Counted from the stretch's first letter, positions 29,028 through 37,957 are shown. The stretch is DNA of 64,000 nt from Catenulispora sp. GP43 (GCF_041260665.1 NZ_JBGCCT010000021.1:150392-214391); one strand, 5' to 3'. Made by a program: numbers and translations. The notes: generated by a model not told the origin, from the letters alone.

Positions 29028-29072
29028 CTCTTAATCCGCGGGTTCGGGGTTCAAGTCCCTGGCGGCGCACCC
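29028..29072 (+). repeat. tRNA-Lys(CTT) 3' half: probable att site of an integrated element
   Basis: The sequence starts with anticodon loop CTCTTAA (anticodon CTT) and continues through a 3' anticodon strand TCCGC, a T-arm (CGGGG-TTCAAGT-CCCTG) and the acceptor strand GCGGCGC-A-CC. The 5' half is missing: the bases before the loop (AAGCCT) cannot pair with TCCGC, and no D-arm or matching acceptor is present. This is the usual footprint left when an element integrates in the 3' part of a tRNA gene. The intact tRNA should lie at the far end of the element, probably left of this window, because the native-looking terminator follows on the right. Confidence 0.7.
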
Positions 29073-29078
29073 GTAGCA

Positions 29079-29108
29079 AGCCCCAGCTCACGAGCGTGAG
29101 CTGGGGCT
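29079..29108 (+). terminator. Intrinsic terminator after the tRNA-Lys fragment
   Basis: A 14-bp perfect stem (AGCCCCAGCTCACG and its complement) with a 2-nt centre followed by TTATGTTTT. It is of the strong type found behind actinobacterial tRNA genes and supports the view that DNA to the right is the original chromosomal flank. Confidence 0.85.
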
Positions 29109-29661
29109 TTATGTTTTGAGTCGTGTGGTGGTTGAACCTTTTGACGACCCATCAGGGACGTGGACCAGGAACGGACCAGGTTCCGATGAGGGTCAGCCGC
29201 GTCCCGGGAGTCAGGACGCTTCGACTCTGCCATGATTCACGCGGATTTTGATCCGCGTGAATCGGCCATATCGGACGTCGAGCTCGATGGAGCAGGGCTT
29301 GGACCAGGGAGCGACTCCAGAACACCTACGCCGACCTGCGGTGTCCCGCACTTCAGCCGCGCCCTGCACCATGGCCTGCGCACGGCTGCGCCCCTCATAG
29401 CTTCGACATCTCACGGCGACAGCGCCTCCAGCAAAATCTAACCTCAGCCCTCGAGCCCTCCATGGGATCTGCCGGGAAAGGCGGGCATAGAGACCTGCCG
29501 GGGAAGGCGGCCACTCGCGCGAGTATGATCATGGCTGTCCATCGCACAGCAGAGCACTTGACAGCGCCGAGACACTTCGGCGTCCATGGACCCACGCCCG
29601 GAGCGACCGGGCGCATGCCACCCGTTCGTGTTGGCATGCAAGTGTCGGACCGGAGTATCGA
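29109..29661. other. Non-coding region before the restriction-modification pair
   Basis: No frame has coding character. It holds the 29234-29263 hairpin and a short direct repeat near 29470-29512 (CTGCCGGGAAAGGCGG and CTGCCGGGGAAGGCGG), possibly related to control of the methyltransferase gene. Confidence 0.4.
29234..29263. promoter_or_regulatory. Perfect 13-bp hairpin/palindrome
   Basis: GATTCACGCGGAT-TTTG-ATCCGCGTGAATC. It is too far (400 nt) from a gene start to be a clear operator and has no T-tract; its role is unknown. Confidence 0.45.
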
Positions 29662-30633
29662 ATGGCTGAACCTACAATACCTAGCGTGACCGCAACCTCC
29701 ACTGAAGACGTCAACGATCAGCTACAGGGAGTCATCGCGGAGGTTCGGCAAGGCGACGCCTACGATCTGTTCGCCAAGTTACCGCCCGAGTCAGTCGACC
29801 TGGTGATCACCTCTCCGCCTTACTGGGGGCTTCGTACTTACGGCCTTGACCACGACGAAGAGATCCTGCAGAAGTGGGTCGATGAGGGTGGCGACAAGGA
29901 CACCACGCCTCCATACGACTGGTACCGCATGAATGGCGGTTGTCTTGGGCTTGAGCCCCTGCCGGAGTGGTTCGTCGACCATCTCGTTGAGATCTTCCAG
30001 CGAGGGGCCGCGGCACTCAAGCCCGGCGGGAGCATGTGGATCAATCTCGGCGATACATACTTCGCACGCTGGTCGAGTATCCGTATGGACGGTCGCCAAG
30101 GCCTTGGAGACAACCCCCGCATGCGGCGCAAGACCCCTATGGGCGGATTTCGCCAGGAGAAGCAGCTACTGCTCATTCCTGCCCGTTTTGCGATCGCCAT
30201 GCAGGATAAGCGGTGGATCCTGCGCAATGACCTCATCTGGCACAAGCCGAATGTGCCTCCGCGCCCGGAGAAGGACCGTCTTCGCCTCGCTCATGAGCAC
30301 TTCTTCCACTTCGTGAAGCGCCCTAAGGAGGGTCGGGCGGCCTACTACTACGACATCGAGCCGCTCGAACAAGGCGGGCGCGACGTGGTCACGGTCAACG
30401 TCCGAGCAGGAAGCGACGGTCACTCTGCGACCTTCCCCACCGAGCTCATCCTGCCCCGAATCGAAAGCTCTTGCCCTCCGGGCGGACTCGTCCTGGACCC
30501 GTTCTGTGGAACCGGCAGGTCACTTACTGTCGCTCTGGCTACCGGCCGGCGGGCGCTCGGCTTTGAGCTCACTGAGCCGTTCACTCAAGCAGCACGCGCG
30601 AACATCAACTCGATCCAGCCGCGACTCATGTAG
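29662..30633 (+). CDS. DNA methyltransferase, probable N4-cytosine type, NotI-like system
   Basis: A 323-residue beta-class methyltransferase, with motif IV first and motif I late. Catalytic motif IV is VITSPPYWGLRTYG; the SPPYW form is typical of N4-cytosine enzymes. AdoMet motif I is GGLVLDPFCGTGRSLTVAL near the C-terminus, followed by RRALGFELTEPF. The middle segment (FRQEKQLLLIPARFAIAMQD, RNDLIWHKPNVPP) is characteristic of this group. The ATG has GGAG about nine bases upstream. It lies 34 nt before a NotI-like endonuclease gene, so it should protect that enzyme's site. The NotI methylase is also an m4C enzyme, in agreement. Confidence 0.9.
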   Translation: MAEPTIPSVTATSTEDVNDQLQGVIAEVRQGDAYDLFAKLPPESVDLVITSPPYWGLRTYGLDHDEEILQKWVDEGGDKDTTPPYDWYRMNGGCLGLEPLPEWFVDHLVEIFQRGAAALKPGGSMWINLGDTYFARWSSIRMDGRQGLGDNPRMRRKTPMGGFRQEKQLLLIPARFAIAMQDKRWILRNDLIWHKPNVPPRPEKDRLRLAHEHFFHFVKRPKEGRAAYYYDIEPLEQGGRDVVTVNVRAGSDGHSATFPTELILPRIESSCPPGGLVLDPFCGTGRSLTVALATGRRALGFELTEPFTQAARANINSIQPRLM

Positions 30634-30667
30634 AACTTGTCGGTGTCACGAGGCACACTCTTGCCTC

Positions 30668-31828
30668 GTGACAACCAAAAAGACCTCTTCCGCCGACCCC
30701 TGGGGCAACCGAGGTAACTACGTCGCGGAGTTCTACGGTCGGCGCCTGTACCCAGTGGTCGCAACGAGCGAGTCAGCAGTCGCCGATCAAGGGGCGAGGC
30801 GCTGCCCCTTCCTGACAACGATGGTCGGGACCGACACCGGATGCACGAAAACAGCCAAGGGGTCGCTGGGGGTCTGCACGATCAGCAGTGTCGCCAACGG
30901 AGTTCGTCTGGACTGGCCAGTCTGTCCGATCCGCATCCTCGACACCGAACTGCTGCGCGAGATGTCTCGCCGCCTGTTCGGGTATGCGCCGGAGACGCCC
31001 GTCGGAGTCGTCGCCGCAAATGCCCTGAAGATCGCCGACAAGCGCGAAGAGCTGCTTCAGGCGCTCAAGGAGGGCATCCCCACGGTTGTCTTCTTCCACG
31101 GCAAGCTTGGCGGCGAGATAGCCATGAGCAAGACCACTCGGTCTCCAGCGATGAGCTTCGATGTGACGATGATCGAGCTGTTGCCGTCAGGAGAGGGCTT
31201 CACCTTCGGCCGGTACGGGATCTTCGAGATCCAGACCATGGACTTCCACGGCTCATATGAGACGGCTACCTCTGAGTTGGCCAAGGCCATGGACGATCCC
31301 GCCAGAGACCTGACCGCAGAACTTGCTCAGACACCAACACCGGGCTGGCTGGGAAGCGGGATCGAAACACCTAACCTCTCGAACGTTTTCAAACGAACGT
31401 TCTATCAGATGATGTTCAAGTTCCAGCTGGGAGGTCACGGCCGCTCCGCAGGGTGCATCTTCGCAATTCCGCGTCCTGTCTGGGACTCCTGGCAGCCGCA
31501 CCTTGGCGCGCCCACGCTCACCGAAAACCCGGACGGTACCTGGCAGTTGGGCGAGCCGAGCCTTGAAGGCACCGCCCAGTCGCCCACGTGGATCTATGTC
31601 TTCGATGTCGAAGAAACTGCCACCGTTCACCCTAACCGCATCAAGCCCTGGAAGGTGATCGCGACCGACGCCTCAACATTGTCGCGCTACGCACTCGATG
31701 TGGCGCCCGCTGCCGCCCTTGAGCCCGGCGGTGCCGCTGACCGGATCATGATTACCGTGGAGAAGAGGCTTCGTTCCTTCTGGAAAACCATGCCGATCGA
31801 CGACGGACAAGACAGCCTGTTCTCCTGA
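30668..31828 (+). CDS. NotI-family type II restriction endonuclease
   Basis: A 386-residue protein with GTG start 34 nt after the methyltransferase stop. It matches NotI closely in memory: NYVAEFYGRRLYP, four cysteines of the iron-binding fold (RCPFLT, GCTKT, GVCTISS, WPVCPIR), RLFGYAPETPV, KLGGEIAMSKT, and the catalytic region with MSFDVTMIEL and YGIFEIQTMDFHGSYETA. The aspartate and EIQ residues are the likely metal-binding centre. NLSNVFKRTFYQMMFKFQL is nearly invariant in the family. NotI cuts the 8-bp GCGGCCGC; whether this relative has the same site cannot be told from sequence alone. Its length equals that of NotI (about 383 residues), so it appears intact. Confidence 0.88.
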   Translation: MTTKKTSSADPWGNRGNYVAEFYGRRLYPVVATSESAVADQGARRCPFLTTMVGTDTGCTKTAKGSLGVCTISSVANGVRLDWPVCPIRILDTELLREMSRRLFGYAPETPVGVVAANALKIADKREELLQALKEGIPTVVFFHGKLGGEIAMSKTTRSPAMSFDVTMIELLPSGEGFTFGRYGIFEIQTMDFHGSYETATSELAKAMDDPARDLTAELAQTPTPGWLGSGIETPNLSNVFKRTFYQMMFKFQLGGHGRSAGCIFAIPRPVWDSWQPHLGAPTLTENPDGTWQLGEPSLEGTAQSPTWIYVFDVEETATVHPNRIKPWKVIATDASTLSRYALDVAPAAALEPGGAADRIMITVEKRLRSFWKTMPIDDGQDSLFS

Positions 31829-31849
31829 TACGAGCGAAGGTGTCCGAGC

Positions 31850-32017
31850 CAACGCAACGGTCGTCGGCCAGGGCGTGAATATGATCGCGGATCGCACCGG
31901 GGTGAGGTCCACGGCGGATCAGGATGCCACACTCTAGGTTGATCTCCATGGCGCTTCCGGTGATGTTCGCGCTGCCGACCAGCAGCGGCCAGGCACGGCG
32001 AACCACTATCCAGGACC
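31850..32017 (-). pseudogene. Fragment of a phospholipase-D-like protein
   Basis: A minus-strand frame encodes PLLVGSANITGSAMEINLEC followed by GILIRRGPHPGAIRDHIHAL, which is the region after the second HxK of a PLD domain (GSANxT and NxExGxL). It resembles the DrmC-type PLD proteins of DISARM and other defence loci. The HxK residues are missing upstream and no start exists. It is convergent with and touches the NotI-like gene, so it is probably a leftover of another defence locus. Confidence 0.5.
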
Positions 32018-32089
32018 CGCTGGCTGACGCGCTACCGGCTCCGCAAAACCCTGGTGAGCCCGTCGCTCGGCCCTGTTACCTTCGGGCGA

Positions 32090-32837
32090 ATGCGAACACT
32101 GATTGTGGGCGGTTCAGGATTCGTGGGGTCCCTCATGCTGCCCGGCCTCGTTCACGCCGGGCACGAGATCCGCGTCCTGGACCCGGTCGCCCCCGCTGGG
32201 GACGTCGACTGGGTGCAAGGAAACGCGACGGACCCGACGGTGCTGGACATCGCCGTCGATGGGATTGACGCCGTAATTCACTCCGCGATGGGACAGCCTG
32301 GTCCCGACGGCGCCCCCGAACCCGTCGACGCCTTCACCAGCCTGGTGGCGTCCGTATTCACGACCCTGGCTGCGGCTGCCCGCGCCGGCGTGGGCCGGGC
32401 CGTGCTCATCAGCAGCATCTCGGTGTTCGCTAACGAGCCCCCGGTCACCGACCGCGTGCTCAGCGAGACGTCCGAAACCCGACGCATGCGATGCCTGAGG
32501 GCTGGCCAAGCGGTTCGCCGAGCAGGTTGGACACGCTGCCGCCCAGACCCACGGCATGACCGTCACGGCGCTTCGGCTCGGATGGCCCACCACCGAGGAG
32601 GCTTATCCGAAGTGGGCACTGCCGAGTTTCCCCGAGGCCGCCACCATCGCCTGCAGCGACGGCACCCCCATTCCAGCGTTGGCCGCGTCTGATCTAGCCA
32701 GTGCAGTGCTCGCCGCGCTCGACCGCAACAGCAGCGGCTTCGAGATCTTTCACATCCTCGGCGACGATGGATCCGGCCGCTGTTGGAGTACAGCCAAGGC
32801 ACACGAGCTACTCGAGTGGCAGCCGAAGCGGCGCTGA
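32090..32837 (+). pseudogene. NAD(P)-dependent epimerase/reductase, frameshifted
   Basis: MRTLIVGGSGFVGSLMLPGL opens a Rossmann-fold extended SDR with AVDGIDAVIHSAMGQPG and RAVLISSISVFANEP. Near 32480-32500 the frame is lost. The continuation AKRFAEQVGHAAAQTHGMTV and TALRLGWPTTEEAYPKW, then FHILGDDGSGRCWS, runs on in another frame to 32837. One frameshift therefore inactivates the gene. The YxxxK catalytic segment would lie at the break. Confidence 0.75.
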
Positions 32838-32974
32838 GTCCCATCAATCCGCCAACAGCGCTGTTGGAACCAGCGGACTTCCCGAAGAGACAGCGACCAG
32901 CCTGGATTCCGACGGTCGATTCTCCACAGATTCCGCCACGAACTGGCGCGATAACGGACGCCACCGATGTGCAC

Positions 32975-33147
32975 GGACGCACACCAAGCGGCTGGCTGAA
33001 CAGGCCGGACAGGCCGCTGCCCAGGAATGGGCGATGACGGTGACCGCTCTCCGCCGGCACTTCCGACCACGGACGAAGCCTGGCCGCGACGGGCGTTGCC
33101 CGGGTTCCCGGAGCCTGCAGAGAATGGGGTCACGTCCGCGCTGGTGG
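32975..33147 (+). pseudogene. Fragment of a second epimerase copy cut by IS256
   Basis: TKRLAEQAGQAAAQEWAMTV, then after a frame change DEAWPRRALPGFPEPAENGV, repeats the corresponding part of the frameshifted epimerase just upstream. It ends at the IS256 terminal repeat at 33148. It is a decayed paralogue or partial duplication. Confidence 0.5.
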
Positions 33148-34485
33148 TGTATGAGACGGCCAGCGGGTGATCCGTGTTTCAGGTTAGGCGATCAGGGCTG
33201 GTTCGGTGATCGGCTCGCCGCCGGTGTCGCCGGCGGCGAGCCGTCGGATCTTGGCCAGCACTTCCAGGCCCATGTAACGGCGGCCTTCGGCCCATTCGTC
33301 GTTCTGCTCGGCCAGCACGGCGCCGACCAGCCGGATGATCGAGTCGCGGTCGGGGAAGATGCCGACGACGTCGGTGCGGCGGCGGATCTCCTTGTTCAGC
33401 CGCTCCTGCGGGTTGTTGGACCAGATCTGCCGCCAGATCTCGTGCGGGAACGCGGTGAAGGCCAGCAGGTCGGCCTTGGCCTCGTCCAGATGGGCGGCGG
33501 CTTTGGGGAACTTGACCTCCAGGGCGGCGATGACCTGCTCACACTGGGCGTGCACCGCGTCGGCGTCAGGCTGCTCAAAGATGGTGCGCAGCAGCGTGGC
33601 CACCCACGGCCAGGCGGTCTTGGGCACCTGGTTCATCAGGTTCCTGGCGTAATGGGTGCGGCATCGCTGCCAGGCCCCGCCGGGGATCGCGGCGCCGATC
33701 GCCTCCACCAGGCCGCGGTGCGCATCGGAGATGACCAGTTGCACCCCGGCCAGGCCACGAGCGGTCAGACCGCGCAGGAACGCCAGCCAGCCGGCGCCGT
33801 CCTCAGCCGAGCCACGTCGATGCCCAGGATCTCCCGCTGCCCGTCGCCGTTCACGCCGACCGCGACCAGGGCATGCACGGTGAGCACCCGGCCGTTCTCC
33901 CGCACCTTCTGGGTGAGTGCGTCGATCCACAGCACCGGATACGGCCCGGCGTCCAGCGGCCGGTTACGGAACGCGGCGACCTGCTCGTCCAGGTGCTTGG
34001 CCATCGCCGACACCTGCGACTTGGACAGCTGCGTCACCCCCAGCTCGGCGGCCAGCCGTTCCACTCGGCGGATGGACACGCCCAGCAGATAGGCGGTCGC
34101 CACCACCGACATCAACGCCTGCTCAGCGCGGCGGCGCCGCTCCAGCAGCCACTCTGGGAAGTACGAGCCCGAGCGCAGCTTGGGCACCGCCAGTTCGATG
34201 CTGCCGACCCGGGTGTCCCAGGCCGGGTGCGGTACCCGTTGCGGGAGTTGGTGCGCTCTGGTGAGCTCTGCCCGTACTCGGCGCCGCAGATCGCGTCGGC
34301 CTCGGCGGACATCAGCGCCTCGGCGAACGACTTGACCATCGCCCGCAACATGTCCGGCTCGGCAGCGGCGAGTTGCCGCTCGAAGTCGTCTCCGGCGGGC
34401 ACACTGGTCAGAACGGTCATCGTGGTGATCCCTTTCTTCGAGTTCTTGGTCGTTCTCGAAGATCACCCGATGGCCATCTCATATC
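33148..34485. mobile_element. IS256-family (Mutator) insertion sequence
   Basis: Imperfect terminal inverted repeats of about 25 bp: the left end (33148-33172) reads GTATGAGACGGCCAGCGGGT.. and the complement of the right end (34461-34485) reads GATATGAGATGGCCATCGGG.., identical at most positions and ending GGTGATC. Total length ~1.34 kb is usual for IS256. The transposase is broken, so the copy is probably not autonomous. Confidence 0.8.
33184..34420 (-). pseudogene. IS256-family transposase with two frameshifts
   Basis: The N-terminal part (MTVLTSVPAGDDFERQLAAA, LRAMVKSFAEALMSAEADAI) is in one frame to about 34230. The middle (IELAVPKLRSGSYFPEWLLE, VSIRRVERLAAELGVTQLSK, YPVLWIDALTQKVRENGRVL with the first catalytic Asp) is in a second frame. 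The C-terminal part from about 33800 (GVQLVISDAHRGLVEAIGAA with the second Asp, HEIWRQIWSNNPQERLNKEI with the Glu) is in a third. The stop is at 33184. Relatives have about 410 residues. Confidence 0.85.
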
Positions 34486-34679
34486 CGGGAGACACGCCCT
34501 AACAGCGACAAACTCGTACACCACATCCCAGGACGTGACCGAGAATGGCGGCCGGTGATCTCGCGCGCCCTGCTGGCTGCTCTGGAGCGGCCTGGCGACA
34601 GCTGTGGTGCCCAGCCCGTCGAGTCAGGGCCGAGCCCTTCGGGTCGGCTTCGCCACACCTTGACACGCAAAACCGGGTC
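34486..34679. other. Short spacer, nothing seen
   Basis: No gene or clear structure between the IS256 right end and the XRE regulator's stop. Confidence 0.4.
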
Positions 34680-35993
34680 TCAAGGCGCGGCAGCAATATG
34701 CACAAGCCACCGGGTTGCAACAGTACCCGCGACAAGCCCGCGGACTGTCTCCTCCAGATCAAGAACCGTATCCGACTTGCGGTGAGGCTTCAGTGCGGCC
34801 ATCACCAAGCCGAGTCGGTCGCTGACGCGTTTCGATGCGATCTGCACGGCCAGGGCGGCGAGTTCCTTCGTCTCGGAGCAGGCTTGGTCGATCTGATCGA
34901 GCGCTATCAGGGATCGGATCTTGGTTGCCTTTGCGAGGGCGCTTTTCCGGGCAGGGATCACGGCATCGGCATGGGCAAGGATCTCGTCGTGGAACTCAAG
35001 CACGCTGGAGTGTCGGCACATTCCGTAGAAGCAGTGGGCGTCGTCGTCCAGTGCGTAGACCGAGCCGTAGTTGTCGAGGCACGAAAAGCGTCCATCATCA
35101 TCGTCGACCACCGCCGCCAGTGCTGTTCGGCTGGCCTGCATCGCCTCTACAGCGTGGTCTGGCTTGCCCGCCATCGACAGCGCGCGGGCGAACTTGCCCA
35201 GGCAGAATGCGTGGAGTCTTCGGTCTCGAGTTTCGGTGGATAGGCGGACGGCTGCGGCCCCGCTAGTGATGGCCTGTCTGGGATTGTTGAGCCAGATGTG
35301 TTCCAAGGTTCGCATCGCGAGGACCACCGCCAGTGCTGCGCTATCGCCGGAGTCCTGCGCCCAGGTGAACGCCGTGGCCATGTGGCTGCGGCAGGCGGCG
35401 ACATTTCCGACGTCGAGATTCATCCAGGCAACGCGGATCGCCAGCTCGGCGGCTGCAGCAAGCAGCGCGCCTGCGGGGGCCGATGCATGGTCGTCGACGA
35501 TCAGAGGTTTGACGCACTCGGTGAGGTAGGCGTCGAGCATTTGACGCATGCAGTCGCCGCCGAACTGGCGGTCGGTCGCGGTGGCCGCCCTCGCCATAGC
35601 CTGAAGCGCGATGAGGTCGGCAGCCGTCGTCGGCCGGCACATGGGGCCGAATGCGAAGAGGGGTGGTTCGTTGACGGTGGGATCTGGACGGGGCTGCGTC
35701 GGCCACGGCTGGACACCGAAGATCGGCGGCGTCTGGTCCTGCTCGCCGTCCTCTTCGTCCGGGAAGGCCCACGAGACGCGGAAGCCCATGTCCTCCACGG
35801 ATAGTCCCGTAGCCCGCTGGAGGCAGCGTCGGTATGCGTGGGACGGCATGCCGATTCTGCCGCGTTCCCATCGCCCGACGAGCTGGGGACTGCATGCGAC
35901 TGCGATACCAAGCTCCTGGGTCCTCACGACCGCGGCGAAGTCCTCCTGCGTGAGGTTGTTCTCGTCGCGCCATCGGCGCAGACCTTCGGCCAT
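34680..35993 (-). CDS. XRE-type regulator with helical-repeat C-terminus
   Basis: A 437-residue protein; the start at MAEGLRRWRDENNLTQEDFA is chosen for GGAGGGGCGACC just upstream. Residues 1-70 are a Cro/C1-type HTH (LTQEDFAAVVRTQELGI, SPQLVGRWERGRIGMPSHAY). Residues ~120-430 are alpha-helical with TPR-like spacing (ALAVVLAMRTLEHIWLNNPR, HAFCLGKFARALSMAGKPDH, AKATKIRSLIALDQIDQACS). Such actinobacterial XRE/TPR proteins are often pathway or peptide-sensing regulators. It is divergent from the SDR gene at 36216, whose promoter would share the 220-bp gap, so control of that gene is plausible. Confidence 0.82.
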   Translation of the reverse strand: MAEGLRRWRDENNLTQEDFAAVVRTQELGIAVACSPQLVGRWERGRIGMPSHAYRRCLQRATGLSVEDMGFRVSWAFPDEEDGEQDQTPPIFGVQPWPTQPRPDPTVNEPPLFAFGPMCRPTTAADLIALQAMARAATATDRQFGGDCMRQMLDAYLTECVKPLIVDDHASAPAGALLAAAAELAIRVAWMNLDVGNVAACRSHMATAFTWAQDSGDSAALAVVLAMRTLEHIWLNNPRQAITSGAAAVRLSTETRDRRLHAFCLGKFARALSMAGKPDHAVEAMQASRTALAAVVDDDDGRFSCLDNYGSVYALDDDAHCFYGMCRHSSVLEFHDEILAHADAVIPARKSALAKATKIRSLIALDQIDQACSETKELAALAVQIASKRVSDRLGLVMAALKPHRKSDTVLDLEETVRGLVAGTVATRWLVHIAAAP

Positions 35994-36215
35994 CGGTCGC
36001 CCCTCCGTGTGTACGAGCGCTGACATGAGCCAGGCTTCGGATAGTAGCGACCCGATCATTCTCTGCACATAGGGTTTGGCGGCGCGCAAGCAGCCTCACG
36101 GCCCGTCTGCGCTGGTCAGCGGCTGGCAGTGCTGATCGATGGATGCAAGCGTGCGCGGAGAATGCGCACCGAAGCCCTCGTACACCGGCGATGAACCAGG
36201 TTTCCTGGGAAGCGA

Positions 36216-37106
36216 ATGGATGAGGACATGGAGGCGCTAGTGCGGATCATGGTGACCGGGGCCGAAGGATACCTCGGTGGTGTCGTCACCCAACGACTAC
36301 TCCGGCGCGGGCATGAGGTGGTCAGCATCGATGCCGGCTACTTCGCCAACCTTCCCGGACCGAAATCCTCCAGCAGGGACGTCAGAGACCTCGACGGGGC
36401 CGACCTCGACGGCATAGATGGGATCGTCCACCTGGCGGCACTGTCCAACGACGCCTGCTCAGAACTCCATCAGGACGTCTGTGTCGACGTCAACGAAGTA
36501 CACTCAGTCCGACTTGCACACATGGCCAGACAGCACGGGATAGCCCGCTTCGTGTTCGCCTCGACGTGCAGCGTCTACGGTGCAGGTGGGGGCCGTCCAG
36601 CCATAGAGAGCGATACCGTCAACCCTCTGAGTGTCTACGCCGTGACGAAACACCGAGCGGAGCAACGGATCAGCGCCCTGGCAGGCGACGGGTTCACCCC
36701 GGTGATCCTCAGATTCGCCACGCTCTTCGGCCCGTCACCCAACATGCGCACGGACCTTGTCGTCAACCGCATGGCAGCCTCGGCGGTAACGCGCGGACGG
36801 ATCGAGCTCACCGGCGCAGCCACGAACTACCGCCCAATCCTTCACGTCCGCGACGCCGCGGCTGACGTCGAAGCTGCCCTCGCGGGCGACCTGTCCAGGA
36901 CAGCCAGGTGCTTCAACGTCGCAGCCGCCCATGGAAACATCCAGATCGCCCAAATCGCGCAGGCGGTCCAAGACGTCATCGGCGGTGTCGACCTCGAGGT
37001 CGTCGACACGCACCACGATCCCCGCAGCTACGCGGTCGATACAGCGCTCCTGGACAAGACCGGTCTGTTCGGCCACAGCCCGACGCAGATGCTCCTAAAC
37101 TACTGA
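36216..37106 (+). CDS. NAD-dependent epimerase/dehydratase (extended SDR)
   Basis: A 296-residue protein. The Rossmann motif is IMVTGAEGYLGGVV, a GxxGxxG variant. NADP/NAD-binding features are IDAGYFANLP and GIVHLAALSNDA. The catalytic region is FASTCSVYGAGGG with YAVTKHRAEQRI giving Tyr-x3-Lys. RYxP-type C-terminal segments (YRPILHVRDAAADVEAAL, CFNVAAAHGNIQIAQ) are those of nucleotide-sugar epimerases. It probably acts on an activated sugar in the cytosol. ATG 36216 is used; ATG 36228 is an alternative. Divergent from the XRE regulator, and separated by about 100 nt from the DUF6086-like gene. Confidence 0.85.
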   Translation: MDEDMEALVRIMVTGAEGYLGGVVTQRLLRRGHEVVSIDAGYFANLPGPKSSSRDVRDLDGADLDGIDGIVHLAALSNDACSELHQDVCVDVNEVHSVRLAHMARQHGIARFVFASTCSVYGAGGGRPAIESDTVNPLSVYAVTKHRAEQRISALAGDGFTPVILRFATLFGPSPNMRTDLVVNRMAASAVTRGRIELTGAATNYRPILHVRDAAADVEAALAGDLSRTARCFNVAAAHGNIQIAQIAQAVQDVIGGVDLEVVDTHHDPRSYAVDTALLDKTGLFGHSPTQMLLNY

Positions 37107-37208
37107 CCTTCAAAGGGTGATGTCGTAGGCGTGGTCGCTCGGCTCGATCGATTCCAGGCGTCCTACGATGGCGGCGTCGTTGTCGATCGGCCAGCGGAGA
37201 GATGCCAG

Positions 37209-37643
37209 GTGAGCCAGTACTACGAGCTGGGCGAGGTAACACTTTGGAACCCGTCCAACGGGGCGTCGCGGCTGTTCCTGCGTCAGGCGGCGCTGTTCGA
37301 GGAGGAAGTAGGACTGCCCTCGGGGATCGGTCCGATGCGGGACGACGAGGCTCAGATCAATCCCGAGGTGTTCGAGGCGTTCGTCCATGCACTGCTGGCT
37401 TGGCGTGGGCGAACGCACCATGTGGTCATCTCTGCCCTATCGGAAGGTTTCCTCGCGACGATACTGGTCCTGGCCGACCGGGCCGGGATCATGCTGGAGC
37501 GGCTCGACCGGTCGTCCGGTAACACCGCAGAACGGCGTGACGTCCAAGCCGGCCCCAGCGCCGTGTCTGCTATCGACCCTGATGGTTGGCAGGACCGGTT
37601 GCGGGATCAGGCGCGGGAACTGGCCGGGTTCATGACGCGGTGA
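37209..37643 (+). CDS. DUF6086-like protein
   Basis: A 144-residue protein with GTG start and GGAGAG upstream; the 26-codon extension before it has no SD. The opening SQYYELGEVTLWNPSNGASR, then LFLRQAALFEEEVGLPSGIG and GPMRDDEAQINPEVFEAFVH, matches a small actinobacterial family that I recall as DUF6086, of unknown function. The last residues (FMTR) coincide with the end of a converging IS630 remnant, so the native C-terminus may have been altered by that insertion. Confidence 0.6.
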   Translation: MSQYYELGEVTLWNPSNGASRLFLRQAALFEEEVGLPSGIGPMRDDEAQINPEVFEAFVHALLAWRGRTHHVVISALSEGFLATILVLADRAGIMLERLDRSSGNTAERRDVQAGPSAVSAIDPDGWQDRLRDQARELAGFMTR

Positions 37644-37905
37644 CCGCCAGTCCGGTGCCGACCAGGACGCCGTCGACGAGCCAGGATCGGTACTGGACCG
37701 CGGGCAGTTCCCGGCGGACGGCTGCGATCAGGTGTTCCGGATCGGTGAACGCGGTGTTGGCCAGGTTCCGGCGGATCAGCGACCAGATGCCCTCGACTGG
37801 GTTGAGCTGTGGCGCATAGGCCGGCAGCTGGTAGACGGTCAGCCAATCATGGGCGGCGATGTACTGCTTCATCCCAGCGGTCAGGTGAGTGTTCAGGGTG
37901 AGGTA
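37630..37905 (-). pseudogene. IS630-family transposase, C-terminal remnant
   Basis: LNTHLTAGMKQYIAAHDWLT, then QLPAYAPQLNPVEGIWSLIR and QYRSWLVDGVLVGTGLAVT, are the final part of an IS630 DDE transposase, including the catalytic Glu of NPVEGIW. The sequence upstream of LNTH, where relatives read WDN, is replaced by the 3' end of a group II intron. The 5' part is not in the window. The stop at 37630 overlaps the end of the DUF6086-like gene by 14 bp. Confidence 0.8.
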
Positions 37906-37957
37906 GGCCGCCGGCGAGGTGCCCGTGGTTCGGGTCCTTTTCCGTCGGCCCCCTCCC

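Noticed and set aside
28984..29072. Complete tRNA gene
   Set aside because: GCGCC at 28984 pairs only in part with the acceptor strand, and the D-arm and 5' anticodon strand do not fold; only the 3' half is tRNA.
30506..30667. N-terminal extension of the NotI-like protein
   Set aside because: It overlaps the methylase in another frame; GTG 30668 gives the length of NotI.
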